Part shown: positions 16,382 through 23,982 of the stretch, in pieces
Position numbering within the stretch: position 1 is the stretch's first letter
How the letters are laid out: the number at the start of each line of letters is the position of its first letter
NCBI GenBank assembly: GCA_021604725.1
Contig: BQJN01000052.1
Location: 1 to 32,797 of the forward strand
Source of the DNA: Lysobacteraceae bacterium
GTDB lineage: Bacteria > Pseudomonadota > Gammaproteobacteria > Xanthomonadales > BQJN01
Direction of reading: 5' to 3'
DNA: 32,797 nucleotides
Program-made: the position numbers and the translations under genes
The notes under the pieces: generated by a model
Seen by the model: only the letters and a program-made list of their open reading frames with translations
The model's database searches: none
What the model was told of the DNA's origin: nothing

Positions 16382-16399
16382 GCCTATTGGCAAATAGGC
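16382..16399 (-). terminator. Terminator-like hairpin after the MipA-like gene
   Basis: GCCTATT and AATAGGC form a perfect 7-bp stem with a 4-nt loop, 7 bp beyond the stop codon of the MipA-like gene. No T tract follows, so termination by this hairpin alone is uncertain. Confidence 0.35.
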
Positions 16400-16406
16400 C
16401 AACACC

Positions 16407-17234
16407 TCAGAACTGAAAGTACAGCCCTATGGCCGCCTCGGCCTGGTTGACTGAGCCACCCATCTTCACCAGTGGGCTATCTGCCACATCCCCCAATAAC
16501 CGCTCATAGCCCAGCTCGGCATAGACGAACCAACGGTCGCTGAGTTTGTAGTCCGCAGTGAGCTCCAGCCCAAAGGACTTCAGCCCACCGCCTGGCCGGT
16601 ATTCGCTGTAGCCGAACTCGCTATTGGCCGCTTGTTGAGCCGAAATACCGAAATCGGTCCGTTGATTGCTGGCACTTGAGCCGCTGAGGTCAGCATTGAT
16701 TGTGACGAAAAGTGCGTCAGTTGGACGCCAGGTGCGACCGCCACCAAAGAACCAAACCAGCCCCTTGTCTCCGGTGGCCGGTGCGATGGACGCACCCACG
16801 TGCCAGGGCCCCGAATAGTAGCGTCCGACAATCTCAAGCTCGAGTTCCTCTTTCTGGTCACCGAGGCCACGAAGTCGACTGTCATCGTCCTCTGCTCGTG
16901 CATCTTCAGCTTCGAGGTTAAGCAACAGGCCGAATCTGTCATTGAATACGCGGCTGTAGCCTAATCCAGCTCCGGATAGGAAAAGTCGGCCCCACTCGCC
17001 GTGCCATTGCGCTACCACGAACGGGTCGATGTTGGCTTCACTGCTGTCGCTGCCTTGGAATGTGGGCTCGGATTCGACGCCTGCACCGAGGCGAAGCCCC
17101 CATGCGCGATCCGAAGGCTGAGTAGCGCTGTTGCGAAACCCAAGGTCGATGTCGATATGATCTGGCCAGGACGACTGGCCAAATGCGGTTAGGGGAAGGG
17201 TTATCAGGCACAGGGCTGGAAGAGTTGCTTTCAT
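16407..17234 (-). CDS. MipA/OmpV family outer-membrane protein
   Basis: 275 residues. The signal peptide KATLPALCLITLPLTAFG is cleaved before QSSWPD. The rest is an amphipathic beta-barrel ending in IGLYFQF, with the terminal phenylalanine expected of outer-membrane barrels. The family's C-terminal signature is clear: GLELTADYKLSDRWFVYAEL, then YERLLGDVADSPLVK, then a final strand with Gln. MipA was first described as a scaffold for murein synthesis and lytic enzymes; many homologues are simply OmpV-like porins. GGAG lies 6 nt before the ATG at 17234, so an upstream TTG start (17246) is rejected. The gene diverges from a LytTR regulator 140 bp away, a layout that suggests control by that regulator. 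Confidence 0.9.
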   Translation of the reverse strand: MKATLPALCLITLPLTAFGQSSWPDHIDIDLGFRNSATQPSDRAWGLRLGAGVESEPTFQGSDSSEANIDPFVVAQWHGEWGRLFLSGAGLGYSRVFNDRFGLLLNLEAEDARAEDDDSRLRGLGDQKEELELEIVGRYYSGPWHVGASIAPATGDKGLVWFFGGGRTWRPTDALFVTINADLSGSSASNQRTDFGISAQQAANSEFGYSEYRPGGGLKSFGLELTADYKLSDRWFVYAELGYERLLGDVADSPLVKMGGSVNQAEAAIGLYFQF

Positions 17235-17319
17235 TGGCGGCTCCAAACGGTGGATGTTCGGCCAATCTAAGGTTGGTGCGCGCAGGTGAACCAGCTATAT
17301 TTCGCAGGGGGCTCAGCAA

Positions 17320-17349
17320 CTTCTTGAATCGGGTTAATTGCTTCTTGAA
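17320..17349 (+). promoter_or_regulatory. Candidate LytTR operator: two 9-bp direct repeats, 12-bp spacer
   Basis: CTTCTTGAA occurs at 17320-17328 and again at 17341-17349, identical and 21 bp apart start to start. LytTR-domain regulators typically bind two roughly 9-bp direct repeats separated by 12-13 bp. The site lies 26 bp before the chosen start of the LytTR gene and about 90 bp from the MipA-like start, so it could serve both divergent genes. A weaker GGTTTTGAA at 17353-17361 follows. Confidence 0.5.
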
Positions 17350-17374
17350 ACAGGTTTTGAACAAGCTCCAGTCG

Positions 17375-18163
17375 ATGTCAGGCAAGCGATTGCTGGCGAT
17401 GGTTGGTCTGCTGGTGGTCTTGATGCAGCTCAGCGATCAACCAGAAATGACAATTGCACAGGCAGCTCTGTTCTGGCTAGGAAGAGTTGTCGGCTTGATT
17501 GGGTCTTTCATTTTGGCTGAACTAATCGTCGGTGCTTATTTGTCGGGTCGGCTTGGGCAGCCTGCATGGCTCAAGCCAACCCTGGTCGTCACCGCCTTGG
17601 CTTGCGTGCCAATGACCGCAGTCGAATTGGCACTGGAATCGGCCGTGCCACAGCCATTGGCCTATGCCGACGACGACCTGTTGGTCAGGTCCAAAGCGCT
17701 ATGGTTCCTGGCTGAGTACTTCACCTTGTTGAGCATTCTCGCTCCGGTGAATCTGATCCTTTGGTTGTTGATAGATCATCGTCGACCCAGGCCGGAGCAG
17801 GCGGGTGATGAAGGAGATTGGGGTTTGCCCCCGTTTTTGGAGAAAACGACGATTCGGTCGGTTGAGGATGTTCTGGCTTTGCAGGCAGCCGAGCACTACG
17901 TCAACGTGCACCATGGCGAAGGCAGTGAACTGGTATACCTTCGGCTCAGCGATGCCTTGACCGAAATGCCAGAAGGTCTGGGTATGCAAGTGCATCGATC
18001 CTGGTGGGTCGCCGCTGCTCGCGTTCAATCGAGTCGACGGCGAGGCCGCCGGTGGTTACTGATCATGGACAACGACTTGCAAGTCCCGGTCAGCGATACC
18101 TACCTCAAGGCGGTTCGGGGCCGCGGCTGGTTGCGTCCGTCGCCGCGCAACAGACTGGAGTGA
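17375..18163 (+). CDS. Membrane-bound LytTR-domain transcriptional regulator
   Basis: 262 residues from the chosen ATG. About four hydrophobic helices come first: LLAMVGLLVVLMQL, LFWLGRVVGLIGSFILAELI, TLVVTALACVPMTAVEL and LWFLAEYFTLLSILAPVNL. A LytTR DNA-binding domain follows from about residue 160: FLEKTTIRSVEDVLALQAAE, HYVNVHH, YLRLSDALTEMP, MQVHRSWWVA and LQVPVSDTYLKAVRG. There is no receiver domain, so it is not a classical two-component regulator. Members like this may sense a membrane or small-molecule cue directly. The frame is open from 17183, but the extra residues run into the MipA-like gene and lack a ribosome-binding site. None is obvious at 17375 either; ATG at 17399 is an alternative. 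Confidence 0.85.
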   Translation: MSGKRLLAMVGLLVVLMQLSDQPEMTIAQAALFWLGRVVGLIGSFILAELIVGAYLSGRLGQPAWLKPTLVVTALACVPMTAVELALESAVPQPLAYADDDLLVRSKALWFLAEYFTLLSILAPVNLILWLLIDHRRPRPEQAGDEGDWGLPPFLEKTTIRSVEDVLALQAAEHYVNVHHGEGSELVYLRLSDALTEMPEGLGMQVHRSWWVAAARVQSSRRRGRRWLLIMDNDLQVPVSDTYLKAVRGRGWLRPSPRNRLE

Positions 18164-18210
18164 TCACGCATTGATTGCATCGTCTCTGCGCGTTTGTCGG
18201 CCCTGATGAA

Positions 18211-19941
18211 TCACTCGGCTGTCAATCGGGCGATTGCCTTCAACGCAGGTGGGTAGTCAGCATGAATCGAGACCGCCTTTTTTTGTGCTGCCAATGCCCC
18301 AGGTTTGTCGCCGGCGGCCTCCAGTGCCAAGCCGTAGACATGGTGGGCCGAATGAAATTCCGGATAGGTTTGCTGATACATGTCATATAGCAACACCGCC
18401 TTTTGAGCCTGCTCAGGATCGTCGGTAAGCCCTTCATCCCCATACAGCAAGGAAAATCCGAAAAAGAAGTACGGATACTGAGCAAACAAAATTTCTTCTG
18501 GGCTGTGCTGACGGTAGAACGTAAATAGCTGACGTGCAGCTTCGAGGTTTCCGGCGAACACCGCCGACTCCAGCGATTCAACTCTGGTCGCCGCATCCGC
18601 GTTTGACGCGATCAAGCTCTCTGATATGGCAGCTAGCTGAGCCTTGTCGTACCAGGCCCCACGCAGCATGACACCCTGTGGCGAGCGCAGCACTTGCAGG
18701 TCCGCAAGAGGGTTCGATTCAAGCAAAACAAGATCGGCACGAGCACCGACGACGATGGCACCAATGCTCGGAAAGTCTGGGTCCAGCCTGTGAATCAATC
18801 TGGCAGCGTTGATGGTAGCTGTCGACAATGCCTGGAAAGGGCTGAGACCGGCTGCGGCATAGGACTCAATTTCCTGCAGCAGGGAAATTCCCGGGTAGGC
18901 GCCGGCCACAGGCATATCACTGCCAGCGACCAACATGCTTGAGTCAACGTTTTCGGCAAGTCGGCTGATCGCCTGCACATCCTTGGCCACTTCAGTCACT
19001 CGTTCGGCCCAGGCCTCATCGCGTCGGGCATAGCGGTTGATGCCAGGTCGAAATGGCTGGAATGTTGCTGGATGAATCAGCTTTGCTTCGGGTCGATCGA
19101 TCAGCTGGTCAAGGTCAAAAGGTTGCTTGGCGTTCTCAAGGTACAGAGAGATATTGCCCGTGACCGTGACACTGGCTTGGCTCAACGCTTCCAGGTCGGC
19201 GGCGATTATCTCGCTGTCCTGCCGAGAACCCAACACCTTGAACAGTTGTTCACCATGAGCAACGTTAGCGTGCGGACATGCGGTCAGATCTTCAATCGAT
19301 ACCGCGTCGGGAATGTGGCCAGCAACACCAATACCCAGTTGCCGAGCCTGATCACAAACCGCCAGGTATTGCTCGCGGCTGAGCTCAGAATAGACCTTGA
19401 TGAAGTCAAAGCCGGCAGAATGTTGTGCAATGACTGCGCGGCGCGCCGCAGCAACACCATCGACGCTAGTCATCGGCAGCATGTCTGGCGGATAGCCATC
19501 AACATAGTCACCGCTGGTGATGAAATCTGCCGAGAAACGTCGCCCCTCACGAATGGTCTGGCGCGCTCGCAGGTGCCAGGGCAAGCCACGCATGTTGACC
19601 GCAGTGGTCACTCCGTACAACGGCAGCATGCCCAGATCCTGAGGGTGGTCGATATGTACATGCGCATCGATTAGCCCAGGGATCAATACACCACCCTTGC
19701 CATCAATGACCTGATCGCCTTTCGTTTGCTCGTAGTTGGCACGCTCAGTGATTGCAACGATGGCGTCGCCCTGAATGATCACCGCCCGGTCGGTGACGAC
19801 TTCAGGGGTGGTCATGCTCAGGACACTGACATCAAGGAACACCGTACGCAACTGCTCATTGCCGCCCTGTGCACGTGCCATGCCCGTCGCAACAAATGAA
19901 ACGATCAATGCTGCTAACAGACAAATCTTTTCGCGGCTCAT
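18211..19941 (-). CDS. Exported amidohydrolase with C-terminal TPR-like tail
   Basis: 576 residues. The signal peptide KICLLAALIVSFVATGMARA is followed by a composite urease-type amidohydrolase: a beta-sandwich, then a metal-dependent barrel. Ligand positions are visible: H94 and H96 in DAHVHIDH, K182 in FIKVYSE (possible bridging carboxylated lysine), H209 in AGHIP, H229 in VAHGE and D342 in AGSDMP. The GARADLVLLESNPL segment closes the sandwich. Residues from about 450 are helical and TPR-like (DPEQAQKAVLLYDMYQQTYPEF, AGDKPGALAAQKKAVSI), which is uncommon in minimal amidohydrolases. It lies 39 bp behind the molybdenum hydroxylase subunit and is probably in its operon, which hints at a shared substrate such as an N-heterocycle or amide. 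ATG at 19941 was preferred over GTG at 19950. Confidence 0.88.
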   Translation of the reverse strand: MSREKICLLAALIVSFVATGMARAQGGNEQLRTVFLDVSVLSMTTPEVVTDRAVIIQGDAIVAITERANYEQTKGDQVIDGKGGVLIPGLIDAHVHIDHPQDLGMLPLYGVTTAVNMRGLPWHLRARQTIREGRRFSADFITSGDYVDGYPPDMLPMTSVDGVAAARRAVIAQHSAGFDFIKVYSELSREQYLAVCDQARQLGIGVAGHIPDAVSIEDLTACPHANVAHGEQLFKVLGSRQDSEIIAADLEALSQASVTVTGNISLYLENAKQPFDLDQLIDRPEAKLIHPATFQPFRPGINRYARRDEAWAERVTEVAKDVQAISRLAENVDSSMLVAGSDMPVAGAYPGISLLQEIESYAAAGLSPFQALSTATINAARLIHRLDPDFPSIGAIVVGARADLVLLESNPLADLQVLRSPQGVMLRGAWYDKAQLAAISESLIASNADAATRVESLESAVFAGNLEAARQLFTFYRQHSPEEILFAQYPYFFFGFSLLYGDEGLTDDPEQAQKAVLLYDMYQQTYPEFHSAHHVYGLALEAAGDKPGALAAQKKAVSIHADYPPALKAIARLTAE

Positions 19942-19980
19942 GAGCACCACCGGACTACTTCATATTGATGACAGGTTCGG

Positions 19981-22215
19981 TCAGCTCGTCGCTATGATTG
20001 GTGGCACCGGCAGGTCGCGAATTCGCGTCCCGGTTGCTTCGTAAAGTGCATTGACCAGCGCGGGCGCGAACGGTGGTGTTGGGGGTTCGCCAACACCAGC
20101 CGGTGGTGCATCACTTTCGACGATGTCGACATGCACCTGGTGTGGCGACTGCGGCATGGTCGCTACCTTGTAGTCATTGAAGTTGCCCTGATCAACCACG
20201 CCATTGGTGGCGGTGATTTGACCGATAGCGCAGCTGAGGCCGTAGATCGATCCGCCTTCACATTGGGCGCGAACGTCATCAGGATTGACGATGGTGCCGG
20301 CATCGATAGAGACGAAGACATCGTCTACCTTCCAGCGTCCATCGGTATCGACGCTGACCTCGACTATGGTCGCCACGTAGGTCAAGAAAGAACGGTGTGC
20401 GGCAATGCCCAGCGCGCGACCCTGAGCCCGCTTGCCTGACCAATCCGCCTGCTCGGCCACCCGACGCACGACATTGGCCAGTCGGCCGGTATCGATTGGA
20501 TAGGCTTCAAGGGGGTCGTCATAGTTCGGGTATTCGGCGCCTTCTGCCGCCAGGTCGATATGGCGTGGTGGGCCGATCAGTTTAAGCAAATAATCCTTGG
20601 GGTCGGCTTTGGCCGCGACCGCCAGCTCATGCGCAAAGCTCTGAGTAGCAAAGGCATGATAGACATTCGCCACCGAGCGCAACCAGCCGATGCGTACGTG
20701 ACCCTTGGCTTGACCACGTTCGAGTTGCATGTTGGGCACAACGAACGGGTTGTCGACAAAGCCCAGGCCCATTTCCAGTGCGCCCGGCGACATCGCAGCT
20801 GGGTTGAAGGTCGAGAAAATGGTGGGAAAAACCGTGCGATGATGCCAGGCGGTGGTGTTGCCTTCATCGTCCAATGCCGCCTCAATCCGCTGCGCGCTAA
20901 CGCTATGGTAATAGCCGTTGCGAATATCATCCTCGCGCGTCCATAGCACCTTCACTGGCGCGCCTTGCTCGCGAGACAGCAACGCAGCCTCGACTGAGAA
21001 GTCCGGCTTGGATTTACGGCCAAACGCGCCACCAAGCAGAGTGACATTGACGGTGACCGCCTCCGGTTCCAGACCCAGAGCACCTGCAACAGTGGCTCTC
21101 GTCGACTGCGGGGTTTGAGTGCAGGCCCAAATCTCTGCCTTGCCATCGCTAACCCGAGCTGTTGCGGCCGGCGGCTCCATCGGCGCTTGCGACAGGTGTG
21201 GCGCGGTGTACTCAGCACTAACCTTGTGGGCTGCCGAAGCAATAACCCCGGGTGCATCGCCACGCTGTCGCACCACTTCAGCGGGCTGTCGTGCAGTCTC
21301 CAACAGAGACTGCATGTACTCGGGTGAGTTGTAGCTGGCGTTGTCGCCATGATCCCATTCGATCTTCAATGCATCCCGCCCGCGCATGGCCGCCCATGTC
21401 GAAGTAGCGATCACTGCCACACCACCCAAAGCGTTGAATACGGCAGGGGGCTGCAAAGCTGGCAATTGAACGACATTGATCACGCCGGGAATGGCGCGCG
21501 CTGCGCTGTCGTCCAGAGACTTGACGGTGCCGAACAGCACCGGCGGTCGGGCAATCACCGCGATATGCAAGTTCTCCATTTTGACGTCGAAGCCGAATAC
21601 AGCTTGCCCGCTTGTTACGGCATCCAAATCAACGTGTTTGATAGCCTTGCCGATATAGCGCCACTGGTCGCGGGACTTCAGTTCAACACTGTCGGCCTCT
21701 GGGACAGGCAAGCGCCCGGCCGCGGCCGCCAACTCGCCATAGCCTAGCGAGCGTCCGCTTGGTGTGTGGGTGACGACATTCTGCACCGCATCACACTCTC
21801 TGATATCCACGCCCCAACGCTCTGCTGCCGCCTGTCGCAACATCTGTCGTGCCGTGGCACCGGCTTGGCGCAGTCGGGTCAGGTTACGCCGAATGCTGCG
21901 CGAGCCATCGGTATTCTGGTCGCCATAAGCTGGGTCGCCAGGCGCTTGAATGACTTGCACGTCGTCAAAGTTGGCCTCAAGCTCGTCGGCCACAACCTGC
22001 ACGATACTGGTGCGCACGTGTTGACCCATTTCAGAGCGATGGCAAGTAATGGAAACCGTACCGTCGCTGTCGATGTTCACAAACAGGCTTGGGCTCAGTC
22101 CGCCCTCGTGGTCGGCGGCCATCAAGGCGCGACCTGGAAGCAGTTGTGCGGTCAAGGCGAAAGCCGACCCGCTTAAAGATACTTTTAGAAACTGGCGTCG
22201 ATCGAGGGTGCTCAT
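19981..22215 (-). CDS. Tat-exported molybdopterin-binding subunit, isoquinoline 1-oxidoreductase beta-like
   Basis: 744 residues. The N-terminus has a twin-arginine motif ([12 protein letters not shown]) and a hydrophobic stretch, so it is probably exported folded with its cofactor. It belongs to the xanthine dehydrogenase/aldehyde oxidase large-subunit family, in the single-chain form without the FAD domain seen in isoquinoline 1-oxidoreductase. Diagnostic segments are [19 protein letters not shown] (cofactor loop), [11 protein letters not shown], and the catalytic glutamate E710 in GVGEPPTPP. It would hydroxylate an aromatic N-heterocycle or oxidise an aldehyde, passing electrons to the [2Fe-2S] subunit, whose gene overlaps by 4 nt. 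No cytochrome subunit or XdhC/MocA-type maturation gene is in the window. Confidence 0.92.
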   Translation of the reverse strand: MSTLDRRQFLKVSLSGSAFALTAQLLPGRALMAADHEGGLSPSLFVNIDSDGTVSITCHRSEMGQHVRTSIVQVVADELEANFDDVQVIQAPGDPAYGDQNTDGSRSIRRNLTRLRQAGATARQMLRQAAAERWGVDIRECDAVQNVVTHTPSGRSLGYGELAAAAGRLPVPEADSVELKSRDQWRYIGKAIKHVDLDAVTSGQAVFGFDVKMENLHIAVIARPPVLFGTVKSLDDSAARAIPGVINVVQLPALQPPAVFNALGGVAVIATSTWAAMRGRDALKIEWDHGDNASYNSPEYMQSLLETARQPAEVVRQRGDAPGVIASAAHKVSAEYTAPHLSQAPMEPPAATARVSDGKAEIWACTQTPQSTRATVAGALGLEPEAVTVNVTLLGGAFGRKSKPDFSVEAALLSREQGAPVKVLWTREDDIRNGYYHSVSAQRIEAALDDEGNTTAWHHRTVFPTIFSTFNPAAMSPGALEMGLGFVDNPFVVPNMQLERGQAKGHVRIGWLRSVANVYHAFATQSFAHELAVAAKADPKDYLLKLIGPPRHIDLAAEGAEYPNYDDPLEAYPIDTGRLANVVRRVAEQADWSGKRAQGRALGIAAHRSFLTYVATIVEVSVDTDGRWKVDDVFVSIDAGTIVNPDDVRAQCEGGSIYGLSCAIGQITATNGVVDQGNFNDYKVATMPQSPHQVHVDIVESDAPPAGVGEPPTPPFAPALVNALYEATGTRIRDLPVPPIIATS

Positions 22216-22664
22216 GATTTGCCCTCCGCTGCCATTTTGATCGCGGCGCGAATGCGGGGATACGTACCGCAGCGGCAGATATTGCCGGCCATGGCCTGGT
22301 CGATATCGGCATCCTCAGGTGAGGGATTGTCGTTCAGCAGCGAAGCAGCCTGCATCAATTGACCGCTCTGGCAGTAACCACATTGCGGCACGTTCAACGC
22401 TTTCCAGGCACCCTTCAGCGCTTCGCCGACGCTTCCATCTAGCCCTTCGATGGTGGTAATCGAGCGCCCATTGGCCGCGGCCATTGGCGTGACGCAGGCG
22501 CGCGTCGGCTGACCATCAAGGTGAACTGTACAGGCTCCACACAACGCTTTGCCACAACCAAATTTGGTCCCGGTCATCTGCAGTTCGTCACGCAAAAACC
22601 ACAAAATCGGCATGCTTTGGTCACCTGAGAACTCTCGTTCGGCACCATTGATGGTTACTTTCAT
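22212..22664 (-). CDS. [2Fe-2S] subunit of molybdenum hydroxylase, isoquinoline 1-oxidoreductase alpha-like
   Basis: 150 residues, the usual length. Two iron-sulphur sites are complete. The plant-ferredoxin-type cluster has C37, C42, C45 and C57 ([20 protein letters not shown]). The four-helix cluster has C95, C98, C130 and C132 ([21 protein letters not shown]). It carries electrons from the molybdenum site to an external acceptor. It has no export signal and is probably carried out with the Tat-tagged large subunit, as known for this family. GAGGAA lies 6 nt before the ATG. Its stop overlaps the next start (ATGA). It is the first gene of a likely three-gene unit with the amidohydrolase. Confidence 0.93.
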   Translation of the reverse strand: MKVTINGAEREFSGDQSMPILWFLRDELQMTGTKFGCGKALCGACTVHLDGQPTRACVTPMAAANGRSITTIEGLDGSVGEALKGAWKALNVPQCGYCQSGQLMQAASLLNDNPSPEDADIDQAMAGNICRCGTYPRIRAAIKMAAEGKS

Positions 22665-22712
22665 TGTCTGTTCCTCATCGCCAAGTTCTTCAAGCTACAA
22701 CAAATCATATGC

Positions 22713-22722
22713 GTGTGCACAC
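22713..22722. promoter_or_regulatory. Palindrome in the divergent molybdenum hydroxylase / membrane protein promoter
   Basis: GTGTGCACAC is a perfect 10-bp palindrome about 50 bp before the [2Fe-2S] subunit start. A second, looser inverted repeat (CTGTC…GACAG) lies at 22747-22764. Either could be an operator; no regulator is nearby to support it. Confidence 0.25.
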
Positions 22723-22867
22723 ATTCAGGGCTGAGAAACACCCCAGCTGTCGCCAATCGGACAGTTCAGGTCTTTTCGACGAGCGTAACCTGGCACACGG
22801 GCCGCATGTGACAACTTGATAAGCTGGTCAATGAGGTGGCTCGTTGAACAATTGGGAGGAAAACGTT

Positions 22868-23410
22868 GTGAGCAAAACAAAACGACTGGTCGTTACCGTG
22901 GCACTGACTTTGGTTTTATTGATGATTCCGTTGGTCGCCATGCAGTTCACCGATGAGGTGGTGTGGACCGCAGGAGATTTCCTCGTGGCCGGTGTCTTGT
23001 TGCTGGCTGCCGGGCTGGCATACGAGCGAGTGACCAGATCCGTGTCGAACACCTACTATCAGCTGGCATGCGCTGTGGCCCTGTTCACGGCCTTGCTGTT
23101 GGTCTGGGTTTCTCTGGCCGTTGGCATCATTGGTGATGAGAATCACCCAGCCAACTGGATGTTCGCAGGCGTATTGGCGGTGGCGGTGATCGGTTCGCTG
23201 TGGGCGCGGCTTCAGCCCCGTGCCATGGCGCGGGCGCTGTATGTGACAACATTGGTCCAGTTTCTGGTGGCGCTACTTATTGTCGGTGGCTGGGCTATCG
23301 GGGTCAGTAGTTTTGGCGCAACGCCGTTTGTCGTCTGTCTGATGTTCATGGTGATGTGGTTTAGCTCAGCAGCATTGTTCTGGAAGGCGAGCCGTACGAA
23401 CCCACAATAG
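22868..23410 (+). CDS. Unknown polytopic membrane protein
   Basis: 180 residues with five or six hydrophobic helices, including RLVVTVALTLVLLMIPLVAM, FLVAGVLLLAAGLAYE, CAVALFTALLLVWVSLAVGII, WMFAGVLAVAVIGSLWA, VQFLVALLIVGGWAIGV and FVVCLMFMVMWFSSAALFW. I do not recognise the family. The start is GTG at 22868: GGAGG lies 8 nt upstream, whereas the in-frame ATG at 22844 has none and adds polar residues. It diverges from the molybdenum hydroxylase operon and stands alone. The positive-inside pattern is consistent with an inner-membrane protein (KTKR at the N-terminus). Confidence 0.82.
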   Translation: MSKTKRLVVTVALTLVLLMIPLVAMQFTDEVVWTAGDFLVAGVLLLAAGLAYERVTRSVSNTYYQLACAVALFTALLLVWVSLAVGIIGDENHPANWMFAGVLAVAVIGSLWARLQPRAMARALYVTTLVQFLVALLIVGGWAIGVSSFGATPFVVCLMFMVMWFSSAALFWKASRTNPQ

Positions 23411-23417
23411 CAGCGGC

Positions 23418-23442
23418 GGAGGCCAGAGGGACTGGCCGACCC
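23418..23442 (+). repeat. Short GGCCAG/CTGGCC hairpin repeat, copy 2
   Basis: GGAGGCCAGAGGGACTGGCC followed by GACCC. It pairs perfectly over six bases and matches 16325-16349 at 23 of 25 positions. It begins 8 bp after the stop of the membrane protein gene. Confidence 0.5.
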
Positions 23443-23638
23443 GCCCGCCTGGTTGGCGAAGCGCAGTGAAGTCCAGAAGGCCGAGCGCATAGTGGTAACC
23501 TCCGTCTCGCAGGTCCGAGGAGGGTGCGATGGCGGTTTTGCACTGCAAAGAAGCCTTCGCAACCGTTCGATCAGACCGTGGTCGATTTCCATTTCGAATG
23601 GAGCGAAATGGGATAAGACCCAAGAACGGGCCGAAACC

Positions 23639-23664
23639 CCTTCTCCCTGCATGCTGGGAGAAGG
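23639..23664. repeat. 26-bp near-perfect palindrome
   Basis: Arms CCTTCTCCC and GGGAGAAGG surround TGCATGCT, itself containing the palindrome GCATGC; only one pair is broken. The phrase ending in GGATGAGGGG downstream resembles intergenic repeats I associate with Xanthomonadaceae, from memory. Confidence 0.6.
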
Positions 23665-23785
23665 TGGCTGCACGTCAGGTTGCAGACGGATGAGGGGTGT
23701 ACGCTGGTTGTAGATTGAAACGAGAGCTACGCCTGGTTTCAACCTCCTATCCGAAGTGCCTGCAGCGCGCCCACCTTCTCTCAGC

Positions 23786-23952
23786 GAGGGTGTTGCAATA
23801 GTCCGTCCTGGACTAGCAATACCCACAAGGGGCACGCCGCACACTATGGTTTAAGAAAAGCGTGGTGTTGAAACCCGTACATTTGTCAAAATCCACCTAA
23901 ATAGCGATACGTCCATGTATCGCGGGAGGCTGTAGTTTCGCGACAGCCTCCC
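23786..23952 (+). repeat. Three-hairpin dispersed element, copy C (with insert)
   Basis: Hairpin 1 (23789-23823) pairs GGTGTTGC with GCAATACC (one G-T pair) and TAGTCC with GGACTA. Hairpin 2 (23904-23923) pairs GCGATAC with GTATCGC. Hairpin 3 (23924-23952) pairs GGGAGGCTGT with ACAGCCTCCC, a 10-bp stem. An 80-nt insert separates hairpins 1 and 2, and its sequence is unlike that of copy A. Confidence 0.75.
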
Positions 23953-23982
23953 AGCGGGAGAAGGAGTTTGACCGGAGGTTCT

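Larger units (their letters stand above)
23411..23982. other. Intergenic repeat cluster, 572 bp, no supported gene
   Basis: The stretch is a mosaic of hairpins. It holds the GGCCAG/CTGGCC repeat (23418-23442) and the stem CCATTTCG/CGAAATGG (23589-23611). A long near-palindrome, CCTTCTCCC…GGGAGAAGG, covers 23639-23664. Inverted copies of CTG(G/A)GAGAAGGTGG lie at 23654-23667 and 23771-23784. Three-hairpin copy C fills 23786-23952. A 210-codon frame on the minus strand crosses it but lacks coding character. This looks like an accumulation site for non-coding repeats between two genes pointing toward each other. Confidence 0.7.

Noticed and set aside
23212..23844. 210-codon minus-strand frame through the repeat cluster
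   Set aside because: It runs antisense through a membrane protein gene and several palindromes, has no ribosome-binding site, and its sequence follows the repeats.
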